A program made the position numbers and the translations under genes. A DNA stretch of 64,000 nt from Devosia sp. (GTDB lineage Bacteria > Pseudomonadota > Alphaproteobacteria > Rhizobiales > Devosiaceae). The notes beneath the pieces were generated by a model. It was not told the DNA's origin. It did not search any database and saw nothing but the letters and a program-made list of their open reading frames with translations. Of the stretch, positions 25,905 through 34,673 are shown piece after piece. Every line of letters begins with the position of its first letter. Positions within the stretch are counted from its first letter, which is position 1. Location: positions 36,223 to 100,222 of the forward strand of contig NZ_JAQGJV010000024.1 in assembly GCF_028290435.1 (NCBI RefSeq). The letters are read 5' to 3'.

Positions 25905-26558
25905 ATGGCACAACCCGCCCGCTTCACCTTCGATCTCGACCTCGCCAGCCGCCCGGCTGCGCCCAAGCTGGTGCACCAGCCCATGGTGCCCGAGGACCTG
26001 GTTGCCCAATTGATGGCCCAGGCCCGCGAAGAGGCCTATGCCGAAGGCATCGCCGCCGGCGAGCGCAACGCTACCGCCTATTCGGCCCAGACCATGGCGA
26101 CCGCCGCCACGGCGCTGGCCGCCCGCACCGCCGAAATGGTTGCTTCGCTCGATGACGCCAACGCGGCCAATTTGCGCGAGTCGGTCGAACTGGCCGCCAG
26201 CATCGGCCGCAAGCTCGCCATGCACCTGCTGGCGCGTTATCCGGCGGTCGAACTCGACGCGCTGATCGCCGAATGCATGGCCAGCCTCGAGCACGTCCCC
26301 CATCTGGTCATCCGCTGCAATCCCGACATCGCCGACAGCGTCCGCGATATCGCCACCGGCCACATGTCCAGTTCCGGCTTTGCGGGCCGCCTGGTGGTGC
26401 TCGGCGACCCCGATATCCGGCTTGGCGATGGCCGGCTCGAATGGGTCGAAGGGGGCCTCGTGCGCGACATCAATGCGATCTCCAAGCAGATCGACAACAA
26501 GATTTCAGCCTACCTCGCCGCCCGTAGCGGCCAAAGCCAAGAGGACGAACACCCATGA
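25905..26558 (+). CDS. fliH: Flagellar export protein FliH-like
   Basis: FliH holds the ATPase FliI and tethers it to the C-ring. This 217-residue protein is divergent, as usual in this group. It has a short FTFDLDL N-terminus, an acidic Ala-rich helix (EDLVAQLMAQAREEAYAEGIAAGERNA), and a C-terminal half ending GRLEWVEGGLVRDINAISKQIDNKISAYLAAR. That ending resembles FliH/YscL and V-ATPase E-subunit stalks (the GDGRLEWxxGG motif). The position between fliG and fliN supports the call. It overlaps fliN by 4 bp. Confidence 0.85.
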   Translation: MAQPARFTFDLDLASRPAAPKLVHQPMVPEDLVAQLMAQAREEAYAEGIAAGERNATAYSAQTMATAATALAARTAEMVASLDDANAANLRESVELAASIGRKLAMHLLARYPAVELDALIAECMASLEHVPHLVIRCNPDIADSVRDIATGHMSSSGFAGRLVVLGDPDIRLGDGRLEWVEGGLVRDINAISKQIDNKISAYLAARSGQSQEDEHP

Positions 26559-26905
26559 GTGCTGATGTTCCAGACGACGATATCACCACCGCCGACACGA
26601 CAAGCTTCGAGGAAATGAACGCGCCCGCCGCCGGCGGGGAATTCAGCGGCTATATCGAACGCACTGCCGCCGATCTCGAAGCCGTCTTCGACGTGCCGGT
26701 GCGCATTTCGGTCGTCCTCGGCCGCACCAAGATGCCGGTGTCCCAACTGCTGAAGCTGGATACCGGCACCATCATCGAACTCGACCGCCAAGTGGGGGAA
26801 GCCGTCGAGATTTTCATCAATGATCGCCTGGTGGCGCGCGGAGAAATCGTGCTGGTGGAAAACCGGCTCGGCGTCACGATGACCGAGATCATCAAGCCGC
26901 AATAG
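26555..26905 (+). CDS. fliN: Flagellar motor switch protein FliN
   Basis: FliN forms the lower part of the C-ring and helps export. The 116-residue protein has an acidic, non-conserved N-terminus and a SpoA-type domain: DVPVRISVVLGRTKMPVSQLLKLDTGTIIELDRQVGEAVEIFINDRLVARGEIVLVENRLGVTMTEI. It overlaps fliH by 4 bp and precedes flbD by 11 bp. Length and domain order are normal. Confidence 0.95.
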   Translation: MSADVPDDDITTADTTSFEEMNAPAAGGEFSGYIERTAADLEAVFDVPVRISVVLGRTKMPVSQLLKLDTGTIIELDRQVGEAVEIFINDRLVARGEIVLVENRLGVTMTEIIKPQ

Positions 26906-26916
26906 GAGGAGCTGTT

Positions 26917-28281
26917 ATGAGACTATTGATCGTCGGAGCCCTCGAAGGCCAACTCAGCGAAGCCACCAAGCTCGCCATGCAGGGCGGCGCCAAGGTTGCC
27001 CACGCCCCATCCATCGAAATCGCGCTGGCATCGCTGCGCGCCGGGCGTGGTGCCGATCTGTTGCTGGTCGATGTCATGATGGACATTGCCGGGCTGATCG
27101 CGGGCCTGGAAGCCGAGCGCATCTCCATCCCCCTCGTCGCCTGTGGCGTCGAGACCAATGCGGCCGCCGCCGTCAACGCCATCCGGGCCGGCGCCAAGGA
27201 ATATATCCCGCTGCCGCCCGATGCCGAGTTGATCGCTGCCGTGATCGCCGCCGTCGCCCGCGACGCCACCGATTTCCTGTTCCGCGACCCGGCCATGGAG
27301 CGCGTCGTGCGCATGGCCGACCAGATCGCCGGCTCCGATGCCTCGATCCTCATCACCGGCGAAAGCGGCACCGGCAAGGAAGTCATCGCCAAATACGTCC
27401 ACTCCCGCAGCAAGCGCGCCAACAAGCCGTTCATCTCGATCAACTGCGCCGCAATTCCCGAAGCGCTGCTCGAAAGCGAACTGTTCGGCCATGAAAAGGG
27501 TGCCTTCACGGGCGCCGTCGCCCGCCGCATCGGCAAGTTCGAAGAGGCCAATGGCGGCACGCTGCTGCTCGACGAGATCTCCGAAATGGATTTCCGCCTG
27601 CAGGCCAAGCTGCTGCGCGCCATTCAGGAACGCCTGATCGACCGCGTGGGCGGGGCCAAGCCCGTGCCGGTTGATATCCGGATCCTCGCCACCTCCAACC
27701 GCAATCTCAACGACGCGGTGCGTGGCGGCACGTTCCGTGAGGACCTGCTGTTCCGCCTCAACGTCGTCAACCTGAAGCTGCCGCCCCTGCGCGACCGCCC
27801 GGGCGATATCGCGGCGCTGTCGGAACACTTTGTTGCCAAATACTCCAAGGCCAATGGCCTGCCGCCGCGCTCGCTGTCCCCGGCGGCCCGTGATGCGCTG
27901 CTGCATGCGCCCTGGCCGGGTAATGTGCGCGAGCTGGAAAACACGCTGCACCGCGCCGTGCTGTTGTCCTCGGGCGATGTCATCGGCCCCGACGCCATCC
28001 TGATGCCGGATGGCACCGGGCTCGCCGAAGCGGTGCAGGCGCACACGCTGTCGTCCCAGCTCACCCACACTGCCGAGACCATGTCGCAAGCCCTGGTCGG
28101 CCGCACCGTGGCTGATGTCGAGCGCGACCTGATCCTCGATACGGTCAGCCACACGCTCGGCAACCGCACGCATGCGGCCACCATACTGGGCATTTCGATC
28201 CGCACCCTGCGCAACAAGCTGAACCAATATTCGGACGAAGGCACCTACGTGCCCGGCCCCGGCGAACAGCGGGTCGCGTAG
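26917..28281 (+). CDS. flbD: Sigma-54-dependent flagellar regulator FlbD
   Basis: This 454-residue activator of late flagellar promoters has a receiver-like domain (1-115), an AAA+ domain and a Fis-type helix-turn-helix. The AAA+ domain has Walker A GESGTGKE at 147-154 and the sigma-54 contact loop GAFTGA at 194-199. The C-terminal helix-turn-helix reads AATILGISIRTLRNKLNQYSDEG. The receiver keeps Asp52 (LLLVDVMM) but lacks the acidic pair at its N-terminus (VGALEG instead of DD) and the conserved Lys (YIPLPPD), as known for FlbD. Control by phosphorylation is therefore doubtful. The last gene of the fliF operon, it should act on the fliK promoter at 18820. Confidence 0.92.
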   Translation: MRLLIVGALEGQLSEATKLAMQGGAKVAHAPSIEIALASLRAGRGADLLLVDVMMDIAGLIAGLEAERISIPLVACGVETNAAAAVNAIRAGAKEYIPLPPDAELIAAVIAAVARDATDFLFRDPAMERVVRMADQIAGSDASILITGESGTGKEVIAKYVHSRSKRANKPFISINCAAIPEALLESELFGHEKGAFTGAVARRIGKFEEANGGTLLLDEISEMDFRLQAKLLRAIQERLIDRVGGAKPVPVDIRILATSNRNLNDAVRGGTFREDLLFRLNVVNLKLPPLRDRPGDIAALSEHFVAKYSKANGLPPRSLSPAARDALLHAPWPGNVRELENTLHRAVLLSSGDVIGPDAILMPDGTGLAEAVQAHTLSSQLTHTAETMSQALVGRTVADVERDLILDTVSHTLGNRTHAATILGISIRTLRNKLNQYSDEGTYVPGPGEQRVA

Positions 28282-28310
28282 TGGGGCCAGCCTCCTCCAA
28301 CCACCGGATC

Positions 28311-28340
28311 AACCCTCTTCCCCTGCGGGAGAGGGTTTTT
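28311..28340 (+). terminator. Terminator after flbD
   Basis: AACCCTCT-TC-CCC-TGC-GGG-AGAGGGTT forms a stem of about 10 bp followed by TTTTT. It lies 30 bp after the flbD stop and separates the fliF operon from flhA. Confidence 0.8.
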
Positions 28341-28447
28341 CTGCATTCAGCAGAAACATCCGGTGCGGGGTTGGCGCGGCGTCATCTGCCCTTACGAACC
28401 TCGAAACCCACCGCCCTTAAACCGCATTCAGTCGGACCCGAACATTC

Positions 28448-30586
28448 ATGACCGACATCGTCCCCAGCGGCAAAATTCCGGGTCCGGCTTTCAAGATTCC
28501 GAGCTTCAACTCGGTCTTCAACATTGTCCGCTCGGGCGACATAGCGCTCGCCACCTGCGTGATGGCGATCATCGTCATCCTCATCCTGCCGATGCCGCCG
28601 GTGCTGCTCGATGGGCTCTTGGCGATCTCGATCGTCTTTTCCGTCATGATCCTGATGACGGCTCTGTTCATCCAGAAGCCGCTGGAATTCTCGTCCTTCC
28701 CCACGGTGCTGCTGATCGCCACCATGCTGCGGCTGGGCCTCAACCTGGCCACCACCCGCCTGATCCTGAGCGAAGGCCACAACGGCACCAGCGCCGCCGG
28801 CCACGTCATCGAGGCCTTCGGCAATTTCATTACCCGCGGCAATTTCATCATCGGCGTGGTGGTCTTCGCGATCCTGGTGATCGTCAACTTCATCGTCATC
28901 ACCAAGGGCTCGGGCCGCATCGCCGAAGTCGCGGCGCGCTTCAATTTGGATGCCATGCCCGGCAAGCAGATGGCCATCGACGCCGACCTGAGCGCCGGCC
29001 TGATCGACGAAACCACCGCCAAGGCCCGTCGCGCCGAACTTGAAGGCGAAAGCGCCTTCTTCGGCAACATGGACGGCGCCAGCAAGTTCGTGCGCGGCGA
29101 CGCCATTGCGGGCCTGATCATCACCTTCATCAACGTCATCGCCGGCATGATCATCGGCGTGATGCAGGAAGGGCTGAGTTTCCAGGAAGCCGGCAACGTC
29201 TATACACTGCTGACCATCGGCGATGGTCTCGTCTCCCAGATTCCGGCGCTGATCGTCTCGACTGCAGCCGGTATCCTGGTGTCAAAGTCCGGTGTTACCG
29301 GCTCGGCCGACAAGGCGCTGACCGCCCAATTCACCGGCTATCCCAAGGCGCTGGGCATGTCCTCGGCCGTCATGGTGCTGCTGGCCTTCCTGCCCGGCAT
29401 GCCGATCATTCCCTTTATCGGCATTGCGGGCGCCGTCGGCTATCTGGCCTGGCGCTCCATGGCCGGCAAGGACAAGCTCAAGGCCGAAGCGGCGCTCCTC
29501 GCCCTGACCACCAACCCCGCCGCCTCCGGCTCCTCCGGCCCCAGCGAGCAGCCGATCACCGACAGCCTCAAGATCGACGAGCTCAAGCTCGAACTCGGCT
29601 ATGGCCTGCTGGGCCTGGTCAAGGAAGACGAAAACGGCAGCGATCGCCTCACCGAGCAGATCAAGGCGCTGCGCCGCCAGCTCGCGGGCGAACTCGGCTT
29701 CATCATGCCGCCCGTGCGCATCCTCGATAACATGCAGCTTGAGCCCAACGACTATAAGGTTCGCATCAAGGAGGTCGAGGCCGGCCATGGCCAGATCTGG
29801 GCCAACCAGTTGATGGTGATGGACCCCATGGGACGCGAGATCAACCTGCCGGGCCACCACACCACCGAGCCCACCTTCGGGCTGCCCGCGACCTGGATCG
29901 AGCCGGCTTTGCGCGACGAAGCCGAACTGCGGGGCCTGTCGATCATCGATCCGTCGACAGTGATCTCGACGCACCTGACCGAGGTGCTCAAGGCCAATGT
30001 GGCGGACCTGCTCAGCTACGCCAATGTGCAGTCGCTGCTTTCGGGCCTGCCCAAGGAACAGCAGAAGCTGGTCGAGGACATCGTCCCCGGCATGATCTCG
30101 GTGTCGGGCATCCAGCGCGTCCTGCAGGCACTGCTGAACGAACGCATCTCGATCCGCGACCTGTCGACCATACTCGAAGGCGTCGCCGAAATCGCCGGGC
30201 CGGGCCGCTCGACGCAGGTGATCGCCGAGCACGTCCGCTCGCGTCTGGCGCGCCAGCTCTGCGCCGCCAATCTGGGCCCCGACGGCAACCTGCCGCTGCT
30301 GACCCTGTCGCCGCAATGGGAGCGCGATTTCGCCGAAGCCATGGTGGGCGACGGCGACAACCGCCACCTCGCCATGGCGCCGTCGCGCCTGCAGCAGTTC
30401 ATCGTTGGCGTGCAGCAGGGCTATGAGCGCGCCGCCCAGATGGGCGAGCTGCCGGTGCTGATCACCTCGCCCTCGATCCGCCCGCATGTCCGCGCCATCG
30501 TCGAGCGGTTCCGGCCGCAGACCGTGGTGATGAGCCAGAACGAAGTGCATCCGCGCATCCGATTGAAGACCATCGGCAGCGTGTGA
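28448..30586 (+). CDS. flhA: Flagellar export gate protein FlhA
   Basis: FlhA is the large subunit of the type III flagellar export gate. This 712-residue protein starts with about eight transmembrane helices (for example [20 protein letters not shown]). The conserved FHIPEP-family loop is seen as [31 protein letters not shown] and [35 protein letters not shown]-like sequence. A large cytoplasmic domain follows, with [28 protein letters not shown] and [24 protein letters not shown]. Length is normal. It stands apart from fliF, with its own upstream region, and the kinase-like gene starts two bases after its stop. Confidence 0.96.
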   Translation: [712 protein letters not shown]

Positions 30587-30587
30587 G

Positions 30588-31514
30588 ATGAGCGGCAAGA
30601 CCTTCCCGGTCCCCGATCTCGTCCGCCGACGCGCCATCTCCGAGGGCAGCGAGGGCCTTGCCTGGCTGGCATCGCTCGACGCCACCCTCACGAGCCTCGA
30701 ACACGACTGGAACCTGACCATCGGCAAAACCCTCGACGGGGGCAGCGCCGCCTTCGTCGCCGAAGCGAGGACCTCCCGCGGCGAGAGCGTCGTGGTCAAG
30801 GTTAGCACCCCGGCCACGGCTGCGCACCGGCATGAGGTGGATGTGCTGCACGCCGCTGCCGGCAAGGGCTATGTCACACTGCTGCGCCACCATGCCCCGC
30901 GCCGGGCCATGCTGCTGGAACATCTGGGCGCCCGGCTTGAGACGAGTGGCCTGTCCTATGAGCACCAGGTCAACATTGTCTGCGCCACCCTGCTCGAGGC
31001 TTGGATGCTGGTGCCGGCCGGCATGACATTTCCCACCGGCGCCGACAAGGCCAACGCGCTGGGCAGCGACATCATCAAAATGTGGAATGAAACCGGCCAG
31101 CCCTGCTCGTCGGCCCTCATCGACAAGGCCCTGCTCTATTGCCGCGACCGCGCCGCCAGCTACCGCCGCGAACATGCAGTGCTGGCCCATGGCGACCCGC
31201 ATCCGGCCAATATTCTTGCCGTCCCCGGCACCGATCGCTTCAAGTTCATCGACCCCGACGGGATCGCGATCGAACCGGCCTACGACCTCGGCGTCCTGCT
31301 GCGCGCCTGGGACGAGGGCCTGGACGGCCGCCACGCTCACGACATTGCCCGCAGCCACGCCCGCCACCTCGCCACCCGCACCCAGGTCTCCGCTGAGGCG
31401 ATCTGGCAGTGGGGCTTTATCGAACGCGTCTCGACGGGACTGCTTCTGCTGCAACTGGGCGAGCAGGGCAAAGGCCAGCAATTCCTGGCGATTGCCGAAA
31501 CGCTGCTCGGCTAG
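30588..31514 (+). CDS. Aminoglycoside/hydroxyurea-type phosphotransferase
   Basis: This 308-residue protein-kinase-like fold protein contains the catalytic loop LAHGDPHPANILAV, the metal-binding FKFIDPDGIAIEPAYDLGVLLRAWDEG, and an N-lobe lysine in GESVVVKVSTP. The pattern is that of the aminoglycoside/hydroxyurea resistance kinase family (PF04655, related to streptomycin 6-kinase). It begins two bases after flhA, so it probably rides on that transcript. Its 3' end overlaps the convergent GST gene by 4 bp. The true substrate could be a small metabolite instead of an antibiotic. Confidence 0.85.
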   Translation: MSGKTFPVPDLVRRRAISEGSEGLAWLASLDATLTSLEHDWNLTIGKTLDGGSAAFVAEARTSRGESVVVKVSTPATAAHRHEVDVLHAAAGKGYVTLLRHHAPRRAMLLEHLGARLETSGLSYEHQVNIVCATLLEAWMLVPAGMTFPTGADKANALGSDIIKMWNETGQPCSSALIDKALLYCRDRAASYRREHAVLAHGDPHPANILAVPGTDRFKFIDPDGIAIEPAYDLGVLLRAWDEGLDGRHAHDIARSHARHLATRTQVSAEAIWQWGFIERVSTGLLLLQLGEQGKGQQFLAIAETLLG

Positions 31515-32215
31515 GCGCGTGGCGGGATATTGAGGCCGCGCTCAACCGCCGGTCGCGCCAGCAGGCGTTCGACCCAGGCGGGCACCGCCGTCAGCTCGTT
31601 GTATTTGGTGATCTCGCCGGCACCATAGAAGCCGTTGAGGTTGCGCACCCAGCCGATCAGCGCGATATCGGCGATGGTGTACTCGTCGCCCATGATGAAC
31701 TGCCGCCCGGTCAGCCGGCTCTCCAGCACCTTGAGCAGCCGCTCGCTTTCGGCGCGATAGCGCTCGAACGGACGCTTGTCCTCAAACTCCTTGCCGGCGA
31801 ACTTGTGGAAGAAGCCAAGCTGCCCGAACATCGGGCCGATCGCGGCCATCTGGAACATCACCCACTGGATGACCTCGTAGCGCGCAGCCGGATCGGTGGG
31901 CAGCAGCTTGCCGGTCTTCTCGGCCAGATAGAGCAGGATGGCGCCTGACTCGAACAGGCCCAGCGGCTTGCCGCCCGGTCCGTTCGGATCGATGATCGCC
32001 GGGATTTTGCCGTTCGGATTGAGCGACAGATATTCAGGACCCCAGGTCTCGTTGATCCCGATATTGATCGAATGGGCCTCATAGGGCAGCCCGATTTCCT
32101 CCAGCATGATCGAAACCTTCACCCCGTTGGGTGTCGGCGTCGAATAGAGCTGCAGGATATCGGGGTTTTTCGCTGGCCAACGCTTGGTGATCGGGAAAGC
32201 GGACAAATCGGTCAT
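31511..32215 (-). CDS. Glutathione S-transferase (YfcG/Nu-class-like)
   Basis: This 234-residue protein begins with the Nu/YfcG-type pattern: DILQLYSTPTPNGVKVSIMLEEIGLPYEAHSINI. It continues with EYLSLNPNGKIPAIIDPNGPGGKPLGLFESGAILLYLAEKTG. The Asn-Gly in PTPNGVK and the ESGAI block suit glutathione or glutathione-disulfide binding, and such enzymes are often disulfide-bond reductases. The C-terminal helical domain has EYTIADIALIGWVRNL. It is convergent with the kinase gene and overlaps it by 4 bp. Confidence 0.9.
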   Translation of the reverse strand: MTDLSAFPITKRWPAKNPDILQLYSTPTPNGVKVSIMLEEIGLPYEAHSINIGINETWGPEYLSLNPNGKIPAIIDPNGPGGKPLGLFESGAILLYLAEKTGKLLPTDPAARYEVIQWVMFQMAAIGPMFGQLGFFHKFAGKEFEDKRPFERYRAESERLLKVLESRLTGRQFIMGDEYTIADIALIGWVRNLNGFYGAGEITKYNELTAVPAWVERLLARPAVERGLNIPPRA

Positions 32216-32370
32216 GGGAGAGTCTCCAGTTTGGCGCGGAGACTAGGCGAGGCACTCTGGCCCGGCAAGGCGGCACACGATGGTGCCCGTACCCAGGTAG
32301 ATGATCGCGCCACGCCGCTTGGAACCAGCCCGGCGCCCAGCCATTATCGCAGCACAGACCGGGGCCAATC

Positions 32371-33435
32371 ATGAAACTCTTCGCCTGCGACCACTGCGGC
32401 AACACCGTCTATTTCGAGAACACACTGTGCGAACGGTGCGGTCATCAGCTGGGCTACGTGCCCGAGCGCAACGCCCTGGTGTCGCTGGTCGAGGACGGCG
32501 GGCTATGGTCGAGCCCGGCCATCCACGACGAGTCTTTCGTGTTCTGCGCCAATGCGCAGTTTGGCGCCTGCAACTGGCTGATCCCCGCCATTCCGGGCGG
32601 CGACGTCTATTGTGCCGCCTGTCGCCACAACGAGACCATCCCGGCCGTCGACGCCCCCCTCAACCTGAGCCGCTGGCAAGTGATCGAGCGCGCCAAGAAG
32701 CGCCTGTTCTATTCGCTGCTGCGCCTCAAGCTGCCGCTGCGGACCCGCATCGAGGACCCTGCCCACGGCCTCAGCTTCCGCTTTCTCGCCGATATGCCGA
32801 TCGAGGCCCAGCCGGTGATGACCGGCCATGAGGGCGGAATTATCACCATCGCCCTGGCCGAAGCCGACGACCCTACCCGCGAGGCGCGGCGCACCGCCAT
32901 GGGCGAACCCTATCGCACCCTCTTGGGCCATTTCCGCCACGAGATCGGCCATCATTATTGGGACCTGCTTGTCGCCGATGGTCCCGATCTCGCCCGCTGC
33001 CGCGCCCTGTTCGGCGACGAGCGGCAGGACTACGACATGGCGCTGCAGACCTACTATGCCAACGGCGCCCCCGTGGGCTGGCCGCAGACCCATATCAGCG
33101 CCTATGCCACCGCCCATCCGTGGGAGGATTTCGCCGAAACCTGGGCGCATTACCTGCACATCACCGACACGGTGGAAATGGCGGCCGATTTCGGCGTCCG
33201 GGCCACGCCGCGCGTCGACGACGATGGCAGCCACGCCGTCCGGCTCGATTTCGACACCTTCGGCGCCGTCGGCATAGGGCCCATCGTCGACCACTGGGTG
33301 CCCCTGGCGTCCCTGCTCAACAATCTCAACCGCACCATGGGCCTGCCCGATGCCTACCCCTTCATCCTCACGCCGGCGGTGATCGAAAAGCTGGGGTTTG
33401 TGCATGATCTGGTGCATGCAAAGCGGCAGCGATAG
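32371..33435 (+). CDS. Putative zinc-binding metallopeptidase (PF15887 type)
   Basis: This 354-residue protein has an N-terminal zinc ribbon (CDHCGNTVYFENTLCERCGHQLGY). A peptidase core follows with the zincin motif HEIGHHYWD inside LLGHFRHEIGHHYWDLLV. A further conserved acidic/His segment is HPWEDFAETWAHYLHITDTVEMA. These match the putative zinc-binding metallopeptidase family (Peptidase_Mx). There is no signal peptide, so it should be cytosolic. It starts a run of four plus-strand genes (GFA, GNAT, PRC) with short gaps. Substrates are unknown. Confidence 0.88.
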   Translation: MKLFACDHCGNTVYFENTLCERCGHQLGYVPERNALVSLVEDGGLWSSPAIHDESFVFCANAQFGACNWLIPAIPGGDVYCAACRHNETIPAVDAPLNLSRWQVIERAKKRLFYSLLRLKLPLRTRIEDPAHGLSFRFLADMPIEAQPVMTGHEGGIITIALAEADDPTREARRTAMGEPYRTLLGHFRHEIGHHYWDLLVADGPDLARCRALFGDERQDYDMALQTYYANGAPVGWPQTHISAYATAHPWEDFAETWAHYLHITDTVEMAADFGVRATPRVDDDGSHAVRLDFDTFGAVGIGPIVDHWVPLASLLNNLNRTMGLPDAYPFILTPAVIEKLGFVHDLVHAKRQR

Positions 33436-33469
33436 ATTGCCCCGATAAGGATTTATTGCGAGGTGCGCC

Positions 33470-33877
33470 ATGGCTTCCAGAACTGCGAGCTGTAGCTGCG
33501 GCCAGTTGTCCATTGAAGTGGAAGGCGAGCCGGGTGGCGTTGGCGTGTGCCACTGCCTGGCCTGTCAACGCCGCACCGGCAGCGTCTTTGCTGCGCTGGC
33601 GGGCTTTTCCACACCCTACAAGGTGACCGGCACCGCGACCGAATATGTGAGAACCGGCGATCACGGCGGCAGGTTCCGGTTTCGCTTCTGTCCGGTCTGC
33701 GGCAGCACCGTGTTTCATACGGAGGAAGGCTACGAGGACAGGTTCGTGGCTGTCGCCGTCGGCGCATTTGCCGATCCGAGCTTTCCGCCGCCCCAGGATT
33801 CGGTCTACGACTGTCGCCGCCATCCATGGGTTCAGCTCCCGGCCGGCGTAATCGCCTACGACAAAGACCCCACCTGA
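33470..33877 (+). CDS. GFA family protein (glutathione-dependent formaldehyde-activating enzyme/CENP-V fold)
   Basis: This 135-residue protein has the zinc-binding cysteines of the GFA fold: SCSCGQLSIEVEG, VCHCLACQRRTGSVFAALAGF and FRFCPVCGSTVFHTEEGY. The final DCRRHPWVQLP is common in this family. Only a few members have been shown to bind glutathione-formaldehyde, so enzymatic activity is not certain. It follows the metallopeptidase by 34 bp and precedes the GNAT gene by 14 bp. Confidence 0.9.
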   Translation: MASRTASCSCGQLSIEVEGEPGGVGVCHCLACQRRTGSVFAALAGFSTPYKVTGTATEYVRTGDHGGRFRFRFCPVCGSTVFHTEEGYEDRFVAVAVGAFADPSFPPPQDSVYDCRRHPWVQLPAGVIAYDKDPT

Positions 33878-33891
33878 CCATCGAGTGCCCA

Positions 33892-34332
33892 ATGACCTTC
33901 GACGTTACGATTCTGCGCGTCCCGGCCTTTTCCAGCCTGTGCAATGCCGCCTTCAACGTGCGGCGCGAGGTGTTCGTCTGGGAACAGAACGTGCCCGAGG
34001 AACTTGAACACGACGAATACGACGCCACCGCCACCCATTTCGTCGCAATTACCGAGGGCGAGGTGGTGGGCACACTGCGTATTGTCGATCTGCCCGAGCA
34101 TGCCAAGATCGGCCGCGTCGCGGTGCGCCAGCGCTTTCGCGGCCGCGGCATTGCCAAGGCGATGATGCGCGCCGCCATGGAATTCGCGCGTGAGAGTGGT
34201 CAGGAACGGCTCTACCTGACCGCCCAGACCGACAAGCTGGGCATGTATGAAAAGCTGGGCTTCGTGGCCTTCGGCGAGATTTTCGACGATGCCGGCATGC
34301 CCCACCGCGCCATGCGGACTTACGATATTTGA
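33892..34332 (+). CDS. GNAT family N-acetyltransferase (ElaA/YybD-like)
   Basis: The 146-residue protein starts at ATG 33892 (MTFDVTILRVP). The open frame extends further upstream but overlaps the GFA gene and is not conserved in character. FNVRREVFVWEQNVPEELEHDEYDATATHFVAI is the N-terminal part of the acetyl-CoA-binding GNAT fold. The pyrophosphate-binding motif is RVAVRQRFRGRGIAKAMMRAAMEFAR, followed by LYLTAQTDKLGMYEKLGFVAFGEIFDDAGMPHRAM. The ending resembles YybD/ElaA-type acetyltransferases. The substrate is unknown. Confidence 0.92.
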   Translation: MTFDVTILRVPAFSSLCNAAFNVRREVFVWEQNVPEELEHDEYDATATHFVAITEGEVVGTLRIVDLPEHAKIGRVAVRQRFRGRGIAKAMMRAAMEFARESGQERLYLTAQTDKLGMYEKLGFVAFGEIFDDAGMPHRAMRTYDI

Positions 34333-34334
34333 TC

Positions 34335-34523
34335 GGTTGCGTTAACCAGTTAGCAACCGCTTAACGCTGAAAGGCGGCAGCGCGTGTGCTGTCGTCATGG
34401 GTCCGCTATTGTGGGCGATGTCAGGAGCCGTGCGCGCATATCGCTGCTAGTTTCGAGAACAAAAAACGATAACCGCCTGGGAGGCGGAAAGGGCCGGCCT
34501 CGATTTACGAGGGCCGGCCTTTT
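34335..34523 (+). ncRNA. Candidate structured RNA with three hairpins and a terminator
   Basis: The 341-bp gap after the GNAT gene has no credible ORF but shows ordered secondary structure. GGTTGC/GCAACC (34335-34358) is the first element, CCGCCT-GGG-AGGCGG (34473-34487) the second. The third is GGCCGGCCTCG-ATTTA-CGAGGGCCGGCC (34492-34519) followed by TTTT. The last two sit only four bases apart, as in small RNAs ending in a terminator. It could also be an attenuator or a long 3' end of the GNAT transcript. There is no match to a known family that I can name. Confidence 0.35.
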
Positions 34524-34673
34524 CAATTTCTGTCGCTTTCGGACAGGACGTCGCAGCGCGGAACGATTGCCGCCGATGTCACGTTGTCGAAGCAATGGGC
34601 GGCACGGCACGCTACCGGAAAGTTTTGCGCCGCACCGCCCGTTCATCATCACAATGAACCTACGGAGCCTATA

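Noticed and set aside
30588..31514. Calling the kinase a streptomycin resistance gene
   Set aside because: The fold family is clear, but the gene sits on the flhA transcript in a chromosomal setting without resistance or mobile genes, so the substrate is left open.
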